This document shows, one piece after another, positions 53,015 through 62,396 of a stretch of 64,000 nucleotides of DNA; position 1 is the first letter of the stretch; the number at the start of each line of letters is the position of its first letter. The notes below the pieces were generated by a model that saw only the letters and a program-made list of their open reading frames with translations, did no database searches and was not told the DNA's origin. This DNA comes from Chitinophaga pinensis (GTDB taxonomy: Bacteria > Bacteroidota > Bacteroidia > UBA4408). Location of the stretch: assembly GCA_945861665.1 (NCBI GenBank), contig CAMAVS010000010.1, forward strand, positions 1 to 64,000, read 5' to 3'. The position numbers were made by a program, and so were the translations under genes.

Positions 53015-55996
53015 TTATTTAATCAGTGTTAAAAATCCGCTAAACTTGTATTCATTTTCTTGGTACATTCCATAAGCAACCCAATAGTAGGTTCCATCAG
53101 AACAAATTTTACCATTTTTGTTGGTTCCGTCCCATTCAAAATAAGCATCGGTTGAAGTGTATACTTCATTACCCCATCTGTTGTAAATTTTTACATAAAA
53201 CTCATCAAACTTACCTTTTACAAATGCATGGTATTTATCGTTCGCCCCATCTCCTTGCGGTGTAAATACGTTAGGGAATTCAATAGACGGCTCACAAATA
53301 ATATTGTCGATATTGAAGTTTAACATTTTAGGACAAGCTTGACCCGGTAAATAGACGAATACTGTATATATTCCGGAATCGCCTACCTCTCTAGTTTGTG
53401 CAGTAGAACCATCTCCCCATAAGTAAGTAGCACCTTGTCCTTCGTATCCTGCATCAAGTATAGCTTTCTTATCAGGACAAATACTATCTTTCTTTTCAAG
53501 CATATCTTTGTGTTGAACAGTTACAGTTACAGTATCTGTTTTTTTACAACCTCCAGTAGATGTAACCGATAAATAAAAGGTATATGTTTCATTTGCTGTA
53601 ATACTAATATTATTAATGTTTGAAAATGCAACACCGCCATCGCTCCAACTATACAGGTAGTTAACGCCCGTATTGGCAGCAAAATTTACCGTTTCACCTT
53701 CACATATAGTTGTATCACGCAATGGGATCATTGTGGGATATGGCCTAACAGTTACGTTTTTAACACCCGAACCTGTACCACAATGATTAATCGCTGTAAC
53801 CTTAATTTGATAGGTTCCAACTTGATTAAAGGTTGCATCAATTTCGTTTGCAGCAGTATCCACAATAGTTCCATTGTTCGGTACCGTCCAACCATAATAG
53901 GTGTTTACTCCAAAAGGTACTTTATAATGGTTTGTATCGCCCAAGCATACTGTTGAAGGCCCCGTTATGTTAACAGAAGGTGGCCCGTCAACTACAATAG
54001 TTTTAACAGGCGACCAAGGCCCTAAGCAACCAAAATTATTTTCCTGAACAGAGAATGTTAAGTTTCCTTGTCCACCGAGGTTTACATATAAACTGTTATA
54101 TCCTGATGGCGAAGCAAATGGTTGACCACCACCAATTCCGTTACAAGTCCACATATATTTAGAATCAGAATTGTAAGGCTGGAAGAACAAGGCGGCAATA
54201 TCACCAACACAGAAAGTGTCTTCTTGCATGTACGAAGGTAAAATGTACGATTCGATTAGTACACCTGCATCGGCAGGTGCTCCAATGGTTAAACGTATTA
54301 ATGTCCCCAATGTATTATCTGGGTCAGTTGCCTTGGTAGCAACTACTCTCGCATAGTATCCTTTTGGCGCAATACCAAGTGCTATTAGACCGGCTAAATT
54401 TGGAATAACAATGTGTAATAAGGTATCGTTCACAGCAGTTACCGAACCCAATGCCCCCAATGCACCAACAGGTGCAAAAGTTAATTTTGACAGCAATTCC
54501 AATTTAAATTCATTGCCAGGTAAGTATTGTTGAACACCGTTTACAAAATGATCAACATCTATCGTTACAAGCGTATCCCAACCTTGACCATTAGGAATTA
54601 AACAAACGTGTATGTCTTGCGTTAAATTTGTTTCCGCGTCACATTCACGAATACAGAATGGACCATATAAACTACCAATTACATTTGGACTGGTAGAAAC
54701 AATTCTTAAATAATACTTACAGCCAGGAGGTACAATTGGAATTTTTCCTGAAACATTTCCCGGAGGGATTCCTAAAGCAGGGTCATATGCTGTATTATCT
54801 ACTGATGTTCCAACAACCGTTGGGTTCACTCCAAAATTTCCGTTTACATCTGACAACTGTGCTATGTAAACATTATTTGTATAAATACCTGTTGAGGTAA
54901 ATGGGATGTCTATAACACTATTAATACATATAGCATTGGTATCGTTTAATACTACCGGCTTTTTCGTGACTATTACGTTAGGGCAGTCAACGATAGTGAA
55001 ACAAACACTGGCAATACCAACTAACACCGGAGCAGGAGAAATTCTATTTATTCGTACTTTGTAGCAATTGCCTGCAGGAATAGGAATATTTATAGGAATG
55101 TGAACCGTAACGCCACTGGTTGTTGTAGGGTAGTAAATACTAAAAACACCTAAGTTAGTAGGATTATTAAAGTTGCCCATAGGGTCAGATAACTCAACCT
55201 CGTAAGTACCGTCACAAAGTGTATCGCTTAACTGAAAAAATATAGATAAATAATGGTCGCGACAAACAGTATCGGAAGATAAGTTCGTGATCGTAATGTC
55301 AACTGGTGCGTGGTTGATTGGGTCATAATCACCAATTACGTTAATATCGTCAACTGAAAAAGCGGATTCAAATCCGGGAGCAGGAGGCGTTCCTGCATCA
55401 TTCACCCATCTAAATCCAAAACGTATATCATTTACATTGTCGAAAGCAGGGTTGGAAAGTGCCTCGTATTTCCACATATATCTGCCACTGTACTTTTGCT
55501 GCCCGCATTGTATCCAGGGACCATTGTTTTTGCTGTAATAAATTTCACCAAATGCGTTAGCAGTTCCGTCACACATATAAAAGAAAGAAAAAACCACGTT
55601 GGTAATACCCATGGTACAAAACCCCGAATTCATTAATGCAATTCGGTCTGAGGCATTGTTTGGGTTGTAATTGGAATTGTCAATGCCTTGCCCTTGTGCC
55701 GTAACCTCATCATGAATATGCAAGTAGTTACTATTTGGAGCAAAGCTTATTTGACCTCCGTATGTTTGGGATTGATCGGAGTTGTTAGGGTAAGCGGGTA
55801 AACCCAAATAACTGTTGTTTACAATAAATTTGTTTGGACCTGCCGGTGAGCCTATTCCGTTTCCATTTAGTGTCCAAGCGCCAGAACCAAACTCCCAGTT
55901 TTCGTTAAATAACTGAATTTGTTGAATTTGCGCTGATGCGTTTAATGAAAATATCATTAAAAAAAACAAACTAACTAAATGGATTTTAAATTTCAT
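53015..55996 (-). CDS. Large T9SS type B surface protein with jelly-roll and PKD/Ig-like domains
   Basis: 993 residues from the ATG at 55996; a TTG two codons earlier is less likely. A signal peptide ends NASAQ. Residues of about 25-225 form a MAM/jelly-roll-like region (NENWEFGSGAWTLNG, FCTMGITNVVFSFFYM, AFSVDDINVIGDY). Several Ig-like modules follow, and a PKD-type domain (YYGWTVPNNGTIVD, NQVGTYQIKVTAINHCGTG). Near the C terminus come TYLWGDGSTAQTREV and the type B sorting domain (FPNVFTPQGDGANDKYH, IYNRWGNEVYTS, GTYYWVAYG, FSGFLTLIK). Export through T9SS is expected; the ligand is unknown. It is intact although it lies beside three decayed genes. Confidence 0.87.
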   Translation of the reverse strand: MKFKIHLVSLFFLMIFSLNASAQIQQIQLFNENWEFGSGAWTLNGNGIGSPAGPNKFIVNNSYLGLPAYPNNSDQSQTYGGQISFAPNSNYLHIHDEVTAQGQGIDNSNYNPNNASDRIALMNSGFCTMGITNVVFSFFYMCDGTANAFGEIYYSKNNGPWIQCGQQKYSGRYMWKYEALSNPAFDNVNDIRFGFRWVNDAGTPPAPGFESAFSVDDINVIGDYDPINHAPVDITITNLSSDTVCRDHYLSIFFQLSDTLCDGTYEVELSDPMGNFNNPTNLGVFSIYYPTTTSGVTVHIPINIPIPAGNCYKVRINRISPAPVLVGIASVCFTIVDCPNVIVTKKPVVLNDTNAICINSVIDIPFTSTGIYTNNVYIAQLSDVNGNFGVNPTVVGTSVDNTAYDPALGIPPGNVSGKIPIVPPGCKYYLRIVSTSPNVIGSLYGPFCIRECDAETNLTQDIHVCLIPNGQGWDTLVTIDVDHFVNGVQQYLPGNEFKLELLSKLTFAPVGALGALGSVTAVNDTLLHIVIPNLAGLIALGIAPKGYYARVVATKATDPDNTLGTLIRLTIGAPADAGVLIESYILPSYMQEDTFCVGDIAALFFQPYNSDSKYMWTCNGIGGGQPFASPSGYNSLYVNLGGQGNLTFSVQENNFGCLGPWSPVKTIVVDGPPSVNITGPSTVCLGDTNHYKVPFGVNTYYGWTVPNNGTIVDTAANEIDATFNQVGTYQIKVTAINHCGTGSGVKNVTVRPYPTMIPLRDTTICEGETVNFAANTGVNYLYSWSDGGVAFSNINNISITANETYTFYLSVTSTGGCKKTDTVTVTVQHKDMLEKKDSICPDKKAILDAGYEGQGATYLWGDGSTAQTREVGDSGIYTVFVYLPGQACPKMLNFNIDNIICEPSIEFPNVFTPQGDGANDKYHAFVKGKFDEFYVKIYNRWGNEVYTSTDAYFEWDGTNKNGKICSDGTYYWVAYGMYQENEYKFSGFLTLIK

Positions 55997-56156
55997 TATC
56001 AATAATTTTATATAATTGTTAATTCTAAGTTTTGTATAAAAATAGTGAAAAATATTATTATAACAAGCATTGGTTACAGCTTATTGAGTTATGTAATTGT
56101 TTGCGAAATGATCCTTTCGTTGAATTTTTCAACAAAATTAAGCAAGTATTAAGGAT

Positions 56157-56768
56157 TTATTTTTTGTAATTTTCTATAAAAAGGGTGTCAGTACAAAATT
56201 CATACTCATCTTTTTGGTTATTAGAACAAACGAGAATAATTCTATTGGAGGAGTAATCCGTAATCATGTTTTTATACCATTCAACACCATTTTTATCGAT
56301 GTTTGATAGTGGTTCGTCCAATAATAAAATAGGGCTTTTTGAAAGTATTGCCAATGCTAGTTTTACTCGTTGTTTCATACCTGAAGAGTAATATTTAATA
56401 GCTTTATTTTTTGCTTTTTCAAGTTGCATAATTTCGACTATGTTTTTTTCTTTAAAAGGTTTAAACCTTGCTTGGTAGTCGATTATTTCTTGCAGCGTAA
56501 AATCTTCAATTAGTTCCAAATAAGGTGAGGCAATGCTTATGTGTTTGAAAATATTTTCCACGGAAACGTCAGTCCCATTAATAGTATATTGTACGGTACC
56601 TAAACTTGGAATTTGAAATCCCGAAATTGTTTGAAGCAGGGTAGATTTTCCCGAACCATTTCCTCCAAGTATTACGCAGTGATTGCCTAAAGAGAATTCG
56701 AGTGTTATATCTTTAAATATCCACTCGTTGTTGTATTTTTTTCCTAGCTGCCTGAGATTAATTTTCAT
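56157..56768 (-). CDS. ABC transporter ATP-binding protein (orphan)
   Basis: 203 residues. Walker A GGNGSGKST at 35-43, the ABC signature YSSGMKQRVKLALAI, and Walker B LLLDEPLSNID. It is short and of the exporter/CcmA-like type, without extra domains. No membrane subunit is adjacent. It sits 9 bases below lpxA in the lpxC/fabZ-lpxA run, so it may serve envelope lipid traffic, but the partner is not seen. The start ATG directly follows the lpxA stop region. Confidence 0.9.
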   Translation of the reverse strand: MKINLRQLGKKYNNEWIFKDITLEFSLGNHCVILGGNGSGKSTLLQTISGFQIPSLGTVQYTINGTDVSVENIFKHISIASPYLELIEDFTLQEIIDYQARFKPFKEKNIVEIMQLEKAKNKAIKYYSSGMKQRVKLALAILSKSPILLLDEPLSNIDKNGVEWYKNMITDYSSNRIILVCSNNQKDEYEFCTDTLFIENYKK

Positions 56769-56777
56769 GAAGGGTTG

Positions 56778-57554
56778 TTACATTGTTCCTCTCATAATGC
56801 CGTTTGTAGATTCTCGTATAAATTTCATGATTAGTTCTTTTTCTGGTGATGAAGGAGCTTCGTGTTCAACAATATTAACGGCATTGGTAACATTGTATCC
56901 TTTTACATAAATGGTACGGTAAATATCTTCAATTTGCAGAATAGATTCATTGCTGTATCCTTTTCTTCTAAGTCCTACGGAGTTAATTCCTACATAGGAT
57001 AATGGCTCACGAGCAGCTTTTACAAAAGGTGGCACATTTTTGCGAACCAAGGAGCCTCCTGTAATAAATGAATGAGCACCAATTTTAACAAATTGTTGTA
57101 CAGCAACAATTCCTTCTAAAATGGCAAAATCTTCAATTTCAACGTGTCCGGCTAAGTTTACACCGTTTGCTAAAATAATGTTGTTTCCCAATAAACAATC
57201 ATGTGCAACGTGAACATAGGCCATAATAAGGCAATTACTACCTATAACTGTTTTGTGACGATCAATTGTTCCCTTGTTTACGGTAACACACTCTCTTATT
57301 GTTGTATTGTCACCAATTTCTGCGGTTGTGTCTTCTCCTTCATATTTTAAATCTTGGGGATTACCGGCAATTACAGCTCCCGGGTATATTTTACAGTTTT
57401 TGCCAATCCTGGAACCTTCCATAATACTAACATTCGGACCAATCCATGTTCCTTCTCCAATGGTTGCATTTTTAGCTACGGTGGTGAAGGGTTCTATGGT
57501 AACGCCTTCAGCAATTTTTGTATCAGGGTGAATGTAGGCAAGTGGACTTATCAT
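56778..57554 (-). CDS. lpxA: UDP-N-acetylglucosamine acyltransferase
   Basis: 258 residues of left-handed beta-helix hexapeptides: YIHPDTKIAEGVTIEPFTTV, IGEGTWIGPNVSIMEGSRIG, then the catalytic-His region MAYVHVAHDCLLGNN and GGSLVRKNVPPFVKAAREPL. A helical C-terminal domain follows. First step of lipid A synthesis, transferring a hydroxyacyl chain from ACP to UDP-GlcNAc. Five bases separate it from lpxC/fabZ. Confidence 0.97.
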   Translation of the reverse strand: MISPLAYIHPDTKIAEGVTIEPFTTVAKNATIGEGTWIGPNVSIMEGSRIGKNCKIYPGAVIAGNPQDLKYEGEDTTAEIGDNTTIRECVTVNKGTIDRHKTVIGSNCLIMAYVHVAHDCLLGNNIILANGVNLAGHVEIEDFAILEGIVAVQQFVKIGAHSFITGGSLVRKNVPPFVKAAREPLSYVGINSVGLRRKGYSNESILQIEDIYRTIYVKGYNVTNAVNIVEHEAPSSPEKELIMKFIRESTNGIMRGTM

Positions 57555-57559
57555 ACAGT

Positions 57560-58960
57560 TTATTTTACTTTAACAATTTGAGCTAACATTTCAGCTTCAA
57601 TGGAAATTTTATTGCCTACATAACCCACTCCGTACATATGGCATAAACCTCTGCGAATTGGGCTTAAAAGTTCTAATTTAAATACAATAGTATCGCCTGG
57701 CAACACCATATTTTTAAACCTTACATTTTCTATCTTCATAAAATAAGTAAGATAATTTTCGGGGTCAGGAACCGTTTTTAATACTAAAATCCCACCGGTT
57801 TGTGCCATCGCTTCTATTTGTAATACTCCAGGCATTACAGGGTTTCCAGGGAAATGTCCTGCAAAAAAAGCTTCATTCATAGTAACGTTTTTTACTCCTA
57901 CAACGTGCGTTGCTGAAAGCTCAATTATTTTATCGATGAATAAAAAGGGTGGACGATGGGGTAATATTTTAAGAATATCATTTATGTTAAGTAATGGAGG
58001 TGCGTTTAAATCAAATTTAGGAATCACATTTTTTTTGGAAGTTTTTTGTTTTTTAGCAAACTCCTTTAACTTTTTTGCAAAGGTTACATTGCCTTCGTGA
58101 CCTGGTCTTGCAGCAAGAATGTGTCCTTTTATGGGAATGCCCACTAAAGCTAAATCACCTACAATATCCAGTAATTTGTGACGAGCGGGTTCATTTTGAA
58201 ACTGTAAGTCAACATTGTTCAACACCCCTTTCTCTTTTATTTTTACACTTGGTTTTTTAAATAAAGTTGCCAGTTCATCCAGTTTTTGTTGGGTAACATC
58301 TTGGTCGACAATTACAATAGCATTGCTTAAATCGCCACCCTTGATAAGATTGTGTTCAAGTAATTGTTCCAATTCGTGTAAAAAACAAAATGTTCGGTTG
58401 GGTGAAATATCTGTATTGAACTCCCCAATATTATACATAGAAGCGTGTTGAGTTCCTAATACCGGAGAATTATAATCAACCATAACAGTAAGGCGGTATT
58501 CATCAGAAGGTACGGCTAACATCTCTACTTTTTTAGCTTTGTCTTCGTATGTAATATTAGTGTCTAAGATAAGATATTCTCGTATAGCATTTTGTGTTTC
58601 TTTTCCTGCATTTTTTATGGCATCTGTAAAGGGTTTAGCACTGCCATCCATAATAGGAATTTCGGGCCCATCAAGTTCAATTAAGGCATTGTCAATGTCG
58701 CATCCAACCAATGCTGCAAGAATGTGTTCAACAGTATGAACAGTAGCATCATTTTTTCCTAAGGTTGTTCCACGTGATGTATCCACAACAAAATCAACAT
58801 CTGCCTCTATGATTGGGGAATCCGGCAAATCAATGCGTTGAAATTTGAAACCATAATTTTCAGGTGCCGGCTTAATGGTTAAGTTAGTAGTATTGCCGGT
58901 ATGTAGTCCAACACCCGACATAGAAACACTTGTTTTTAAAGTATGTTGTTTATCGCTCAT
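57560..58960 (-). CDS. lpxC/fabZ: Bifunctional LpxC deacetylase / FabZ hydroxyacyl-ACP dehydratase
   Basis: 466 residues. Residues of about 1-310 are LpxC, with metal ligand TVEHILAAL (His) and HKLLDIVGDLALVG (His and Asp). Residues of about 325-466 are FabZ, with LPHRPPFLFIDKI and the catalytic His in AGHFPGNPVMPGVLQIEAMA and its Glu. The fusion is characteristic of Bacteroidota. LpxC commits UDP-acyl-GlcNAc to lipid A, while FabZ makes chains for phospholipids, so the fusion keeps the two activities at equal dose. The linker of about 15 residues (KKQKTSKKNVIPK) is basic. First gene of the lpx run; its leader shares a 240-base divergent spacer with the acetyltransferase gene. Confidence 0.97.
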   Translation of the reverse strand: MSDKQHTLKTSVSMSGVGLHTGNTTNLTIKPAPENYGFKFQRIDLPDSPIIEADVDFVVDTSRGTTLGKNDATVHTVEHILAALVGCDIDNALIELDGPEIPIMDGSAKPFTDAIKNAGKETQNAIREYLILDTNITYEDKAKKVEMLAVPSDEYRLTVMVDYNSPVLGTQHASMYNIGEFNTDISPNRTFCFLHELEQLLEHNLIKGGDLSNAIVIVDQDVTQQKLDELATLFKKPSVKIKEKGVLNNVDLQFQNEPARHKLLDIVGDLALVGIPIKGHILAARPGHEGNVTFAKKLKEFAKKQKTSKKNVIPKFDLNAPPLLNINDILKILPHRPPFLFIDKIIELSATHVVGVKNVTMNEAFFAGHFPGNPVMPGVLQIEAMAQTGGILVLKTVPDPENYLTYFMKIENVRFKNMVLPGDTIVFKLELLSPIRRGLCHMYGVGYVGNKISIEAEMLAQIVKVK

Positions 58961-59183
58961 ATGGTTTTAAAAAGAACTTTAATTATTTTTGAAATATATC
59001 ATTTTAGTTTGACGCTTAGCAATTTACTAAACGTATCTAAGAATACGTTGTAGCATTCTATACACCAAAAGTATTAAAAAAAATGATTTTTTATTTTTTT
59101 AGATTCTGCATTTATCAAAAGCGGCTTGTTTAAAACATTTAAGGTATAGCTCAATCAAAGCGGATTAAGTACAAACATTGTTT

Positions 59184-59191
59184 TAATTTTG
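59184..59191 (+). promoter_or_regulatory. Possible -7 element of the acetyltransferase gene
   Basis: TAATTTTG fits TAnnTTTG; 18 bases before the ATG. No -33 box identified. Confidence 0.3.
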
Positions 59192-59209
59192 CCTTAAATT
59201 AACTTGGTT

Positions 59210-59677
59210 ATGCTTATACGGAAAGGTGAAAAAAATGACATAGAACCACTTTTGGAGTTAATAAAAGAGTTAGCAATGTATGAAAAAGCTCCTGATGAAG
59301 TAGTGGTTACTGCTGATGAGTTGAAGAGCGATTGTTTTGGAGACACGCCCGTTTTTTATTTTTTTGTAGCTGAGTATGAAAAAAAAATAATTGGAATAGC
59401 ATTGTACTATATCAAGTATTCTACTTGGAAAGGGAAATGTGTTTTTTTGGAAGATATTATTGTGTATGAACCTTATAGGCAAATGGGAGCCGGCAAAAAA
59501 TTATTTGACGCAGTAGTATTCACTGCAAAGCAATTAAAAGTAAAGAGACTGGAATGGCAAGTGCTGGATTGGAATAAACCGGCTATCGCTTTTTATAAAA
59601 AGTTAAATGCTAACTTTGATGATGAATGGATAAACTGTAAATTAACGAAAGAGCAGATTGAGAAATATTTTGATTAA
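59210..59677 (+). CDS. GNAT-family N-acetyltransferase
   Basis: 155 residues from the ATG at 59210; a TTG two codons earlier is less likely. The acetyl-CoA loop is VYEPYRQMGAGKKLFDAV; LEDIIVYE precedes it and EWQVLDWNKPAIAFYKKLNA is the usual fourth motif. The DWNKPAIAFYKKL pattern is that of diamine or thialysine acetyltransferase-like GNATs. The substrate is uncertain. It lies 32 bases before aspartate kinase on the same strand. Confidence 0.88.
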   Translation: MLIRKGEKNDIEPLLELIKELAMYEKAPDEVVVTADELKSDCFGDTPVFYFFVAEYEKKIIGIALYYIKYSTWKGKCVFLEDIIVYEPYRQMGAGKKLFDAVVFTAKQLKVKRLEWQVLDWNKPAIAFYKKLNANFDDEWINCKLTKEQIEKYFD

Positions 59678-59709
59678 TTCCCTATTCTTATTAGTTGCAT
59701 CTAAGAAAA

Positions 59710-60978
59710 ATGAAAGTATTTAAATTTGGAGGCGCATCCTTAAAAGATGCAGCATCGATAAAAAATGTATCAACAGTTCTTTGGCATTATCAAAAGCAGA
59801 AATTAGCAATTGTTGTTTCAGCAATGGGGAAAACAACCAATGCGCTCGAAAATTTATGCGATGCGTATTATTTTCAAAAAGGTAATGCCAATCAAATTTT
59901 GAATGAAATAAAGAGTTTTCATTTTGATATAATCAGTCAATTATTTGTTGATAAACAACATCCTATTTATAATGAAATAATTAATTCATTTGTTGAATTA
60001 GACTGGATTATTGAAGAAACACCAATTCATAGCTACGACCACGATTACGATCAAATTGTTTCGCTGGGTGAAATTGTCTCTTCCAAAATTCTTAGTTTTT
60101 ATTTGGATGAAGTAGGGGTAAAAAATAATTGGATGGATGTTCGCGATGTTCTTCAAACAGACAATACGTATCGTGAAGGAAAAGTAGATTGGAAAACAAC
60201 ACAGGAAAACGCAGTAAAAAAATTATTGCCTGTGCTTATTCATGAAAATATTATTATTACGCAAGGTTTTATTGGGGGAACGTCCGAAAATTACACTACT
60301 ACCTTGGGCCGCGAAGGGTCCGATTTTACTGCTGCTATTTTAGCGTATTGTATCAATGCTGAAGAGGTAATAATTTGGAAAGATGTGCCAGGAGTTTTGA
60401 ATGCCGATCCGAAATGGTTTAACGACACGGTTCTTATTCCACAACTTTCGTATCAGGATGCGATAGAGTTAGCATACTATGGTGCAACGGTTATACATCC
60501 CAAAACGATAAAACCTTTACAGAATAAAAACATTTCACTTTGTGTAAAGTCTTTTGTTTCGCCTTTAGAAAATGGAACACTTATAAATAATGAACAAACA
60601 GGATTGCCCACACCTTGTTTTATTTTTAAAGTAAATCAAGTACTAATTTCCATTGCTCCAAAGGATTTTTCATTTATAGCAGAAGAGAGTCTTAGCGGCA
60701 TTTTTGGATTGCTTGCAAGCTTAAATGTGAAAATAAATTTAATGCAACAATCTGCTATTAGTTTTTCGGTGTGTATCGATTACGATGAAGAGAAAATACT
60801 GAGAGTTATTGAATTGTTGCAAAAGGAATTTAGGGTTTTATACAACAAGGATGTAGAATTGGCAACTGTACGTTATTACGACAAAGCCACAATAGACCGT
60901 GTAAGTATTAAGAAAGAAGTATTATTGGAACAACGAAGCCGTTATACGATTCAAATGGTGATGCGTAATAAAAAATAA
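59710..60978 (+). CDS. Aspartate kinase
   Basis: 422 residues. The ATG at 59710 places KFGGAS at residues 5-10, as is normal for the family (KFGGTS); an upstream TTG is unlikely. Blocks: IVVSAMGKTTNALE, VSLGEIVSSKILSFYL, TQGFIGGTSENYTTTLGREGSDFTAAI and WKDVPGVLNADPKWF. A C-terminal ACT region (VLISIAPKDFSFIAEESL) allows feedback control. First step toward Lys, Thr and Met. Two bases separate it from the next gene. The monofunctional form is not fused to homoserine dehydrogenase. Confidence 0.93.
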   Translation: MKVFKFGGASLKDAASIKNVSTVLWHYQKQKLAIVVSAMGKTTNALENLCDAYYFQKGNANQILNEIKSFHFDIISQLFVDKQHPIYNEIINSFVELDWIIEETPIHSYDHDYDQIVSLGEIVSSKILSFYLDEVGVKNNWMDVRDVLQTDNTYREGKVDWKTTQENAVKKLLPVLIHENIIITQGFIGGTSENYTTTLGREGSDFTAAILAYCINAEEVIIWKDVPGVLNADPKWFNDTVLIPQLSYQDAIELAYYGATVIHPKTIKPLQNKNISLCVKSFVSPLENGTLINNEQTGLPTPCFIFKVNQVLISIAPKDFSFIAEESLSGIFGLLASLNVKINLMQQSAISFSVCIDYDEEKILRVIELLQKEFRVLYNKDVELATVRYYDKATIDRVSIKKEVLLEQRSRYTIQMVMRNKK

Positions 60979-60980
60979 AA

Positions 60981-62396
60981 ATGAGTAATCCGACACCTCG
61001 TTCATTTTTATATCCCTTCTTAATGTTGTTAGTTTCTATTGTTGTACTAATAGGCATATCACTCATAAATATGGAATATGAAAGAGGTGAGATTAGTATA
61101 AAAAATTTCAGCTTATTCGCAGATATTGTTAAATCAAAATCGAAAAAGCACTTAACAGTCGTTAACGATACAGTATTTTTAAAGGATACTACATTGGTAA
61201 ACTCTTTATCAATTTTAGCAATTGATTCAATGGCGATAGAAGACTTTGGAAAAGGTACAGGTATAGGACTTGCACACTTTTTTGAGATGTTAATAAGCCA
61301 TAAGGGAGCACATAAAAAAATACGAGTAGCCTATTTTGGCGACTCAATGATTGAAGGTGATTTACTTACTCAAGATCTTCGTAAATTATTGCAACAACGA
61401 TATGGTGGAAAGGGTGTAGGGGTAGTTCCTATAACGAGTAATAATGCAGGATTTAGGCAAAGTATACGACATTCGTTTTCTGAAAATTGGCAAATGTATT
61501 CTTTGCTCGACAAAATAAGTTCAGATAAACCATTGGGACTAACAGGTTTTGGTTTTATTCCACAACAAAACAATGGTGATTCAATAAGTCTTCCTGAAAA
61601 TAATAGTTGGATAAAATACACAGCTGTTCAACGTGTAGGTTTAGATAAATTTCATACCATAAAATTGTATTACGGAAAATCAAAAGAAGGAAATTATTTA
61701 GAATACAATAACGGTTATGGAAACAAAACAGCAAAACTAAACGGCACTAACAGCGTGAATGAAGCAATACTTAATGAAAAAGTTCCTACTCAAAGTTTTT
61801 ACGGAAGTTTTAATTGTAAGGAATCGACTCCCGTTTTTGCAATGAGCTTTGAAAGCGATAGTGGTGCTTTTGTCGACAATTTCGCATTTCGGGGAAATTC
61901 CGGGATGCCACTTACAAAAATACCATACAGCGTTTTGAGCGGCTTCAACAATTACTTAAACTACGATCTTATTATTTTACATTACGGATTAAATGCAACG
62001 AACCCGAAAGTAACTGACTATAGTTGGTATGAAAAAGGCTTAAACAATATGGTGGCGCATTTAAAAAATGCTTTTCCAAATACAAGCATTTTAGTAGTTA
62101 GTGTAAACGATAAGAGTTATAAAAAGGACGGTGAGTATATAACCGATCCAAGTGTGCCGCTTATTGTAGATGTTGAAAAAAGAGTGGCTGAAAAAAATAA
62201 AGTTGCTTTTTGGAATTTATACGAAGCAATGGGTGGATATAATTCGATGGTTACGTGGGTAACAGCCGATACCGCACTTGCAAACAAAGATTATACACAT
62301 CCCAATTATAAGGGAGCAACAAAAATAGCTACTATGTTGTATAACGAATTAAACAAAGAGTTGGATGAATATAAGAAAAACAAAGAGGGTATTTAG
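60981..62396 (+). CDS. Membrane-anchored SGNH/GDSL-type hydrolase (1)
   Basis: 471 residues. An N-terminal membrane helix (LYPFLMLLVSIVVLIGIS) is followed by a linker of about 90 residues. The SGNH core begins YFGDSMIEGDLL (Gly120-Asp121-Ser122) and has ILHYGLNAT as the third block and Asp437/His440 in DYTHPNYKG. The bulk should be periplasmic. SGNH enzymes in this context (as AlgX/AlgJ- or PatB-like) transfer or remove acyl groups on glycans. It starts 2 bases after aspartate kinase and overlaps the next gene by 32 bases. Confidence 0.8.
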   Translation: MSNPTPRSFLYPFLMLLVSIVVLIGISLINMEYERGEISIKNFSLFADIVKSKSKKHLTVVNDTVFLKDTTLVNSLSILAIDSMAIEDFGKGTGIGLAHFFEMLISHKGAHKKIRVAYFGDSMIEGDLLTQDLRKLLQQRYGGKGVGVVPITSNNAGFRQSIRHSFSENWQMYSLLDKISSDKPLGLTGFGFIPQQNNGDSISLPENNSWIKYTAVQRVGLDKFHTIKLYYGKSKEGNYLEYNNGYGNKTAKLNGTNSVNEAILNEKVPTQSFYGSFNCKESTPVFAMSFESDSGAFVDNFAFRGNSGMPLTKIPYSVLSGFNNYLNYDLIILHYGLNATNPKVTDYSWYEKGLNNMVAHLKNAFPNTSILVVSVNDKSYKKDGEYITDPSVPLIVDVEKRVAEKNKVAFWNLYEAMGGYNSMVTWVTADTALANKDYTHPNYKGATKIATMLYNELNKELDEYKKNKEGI

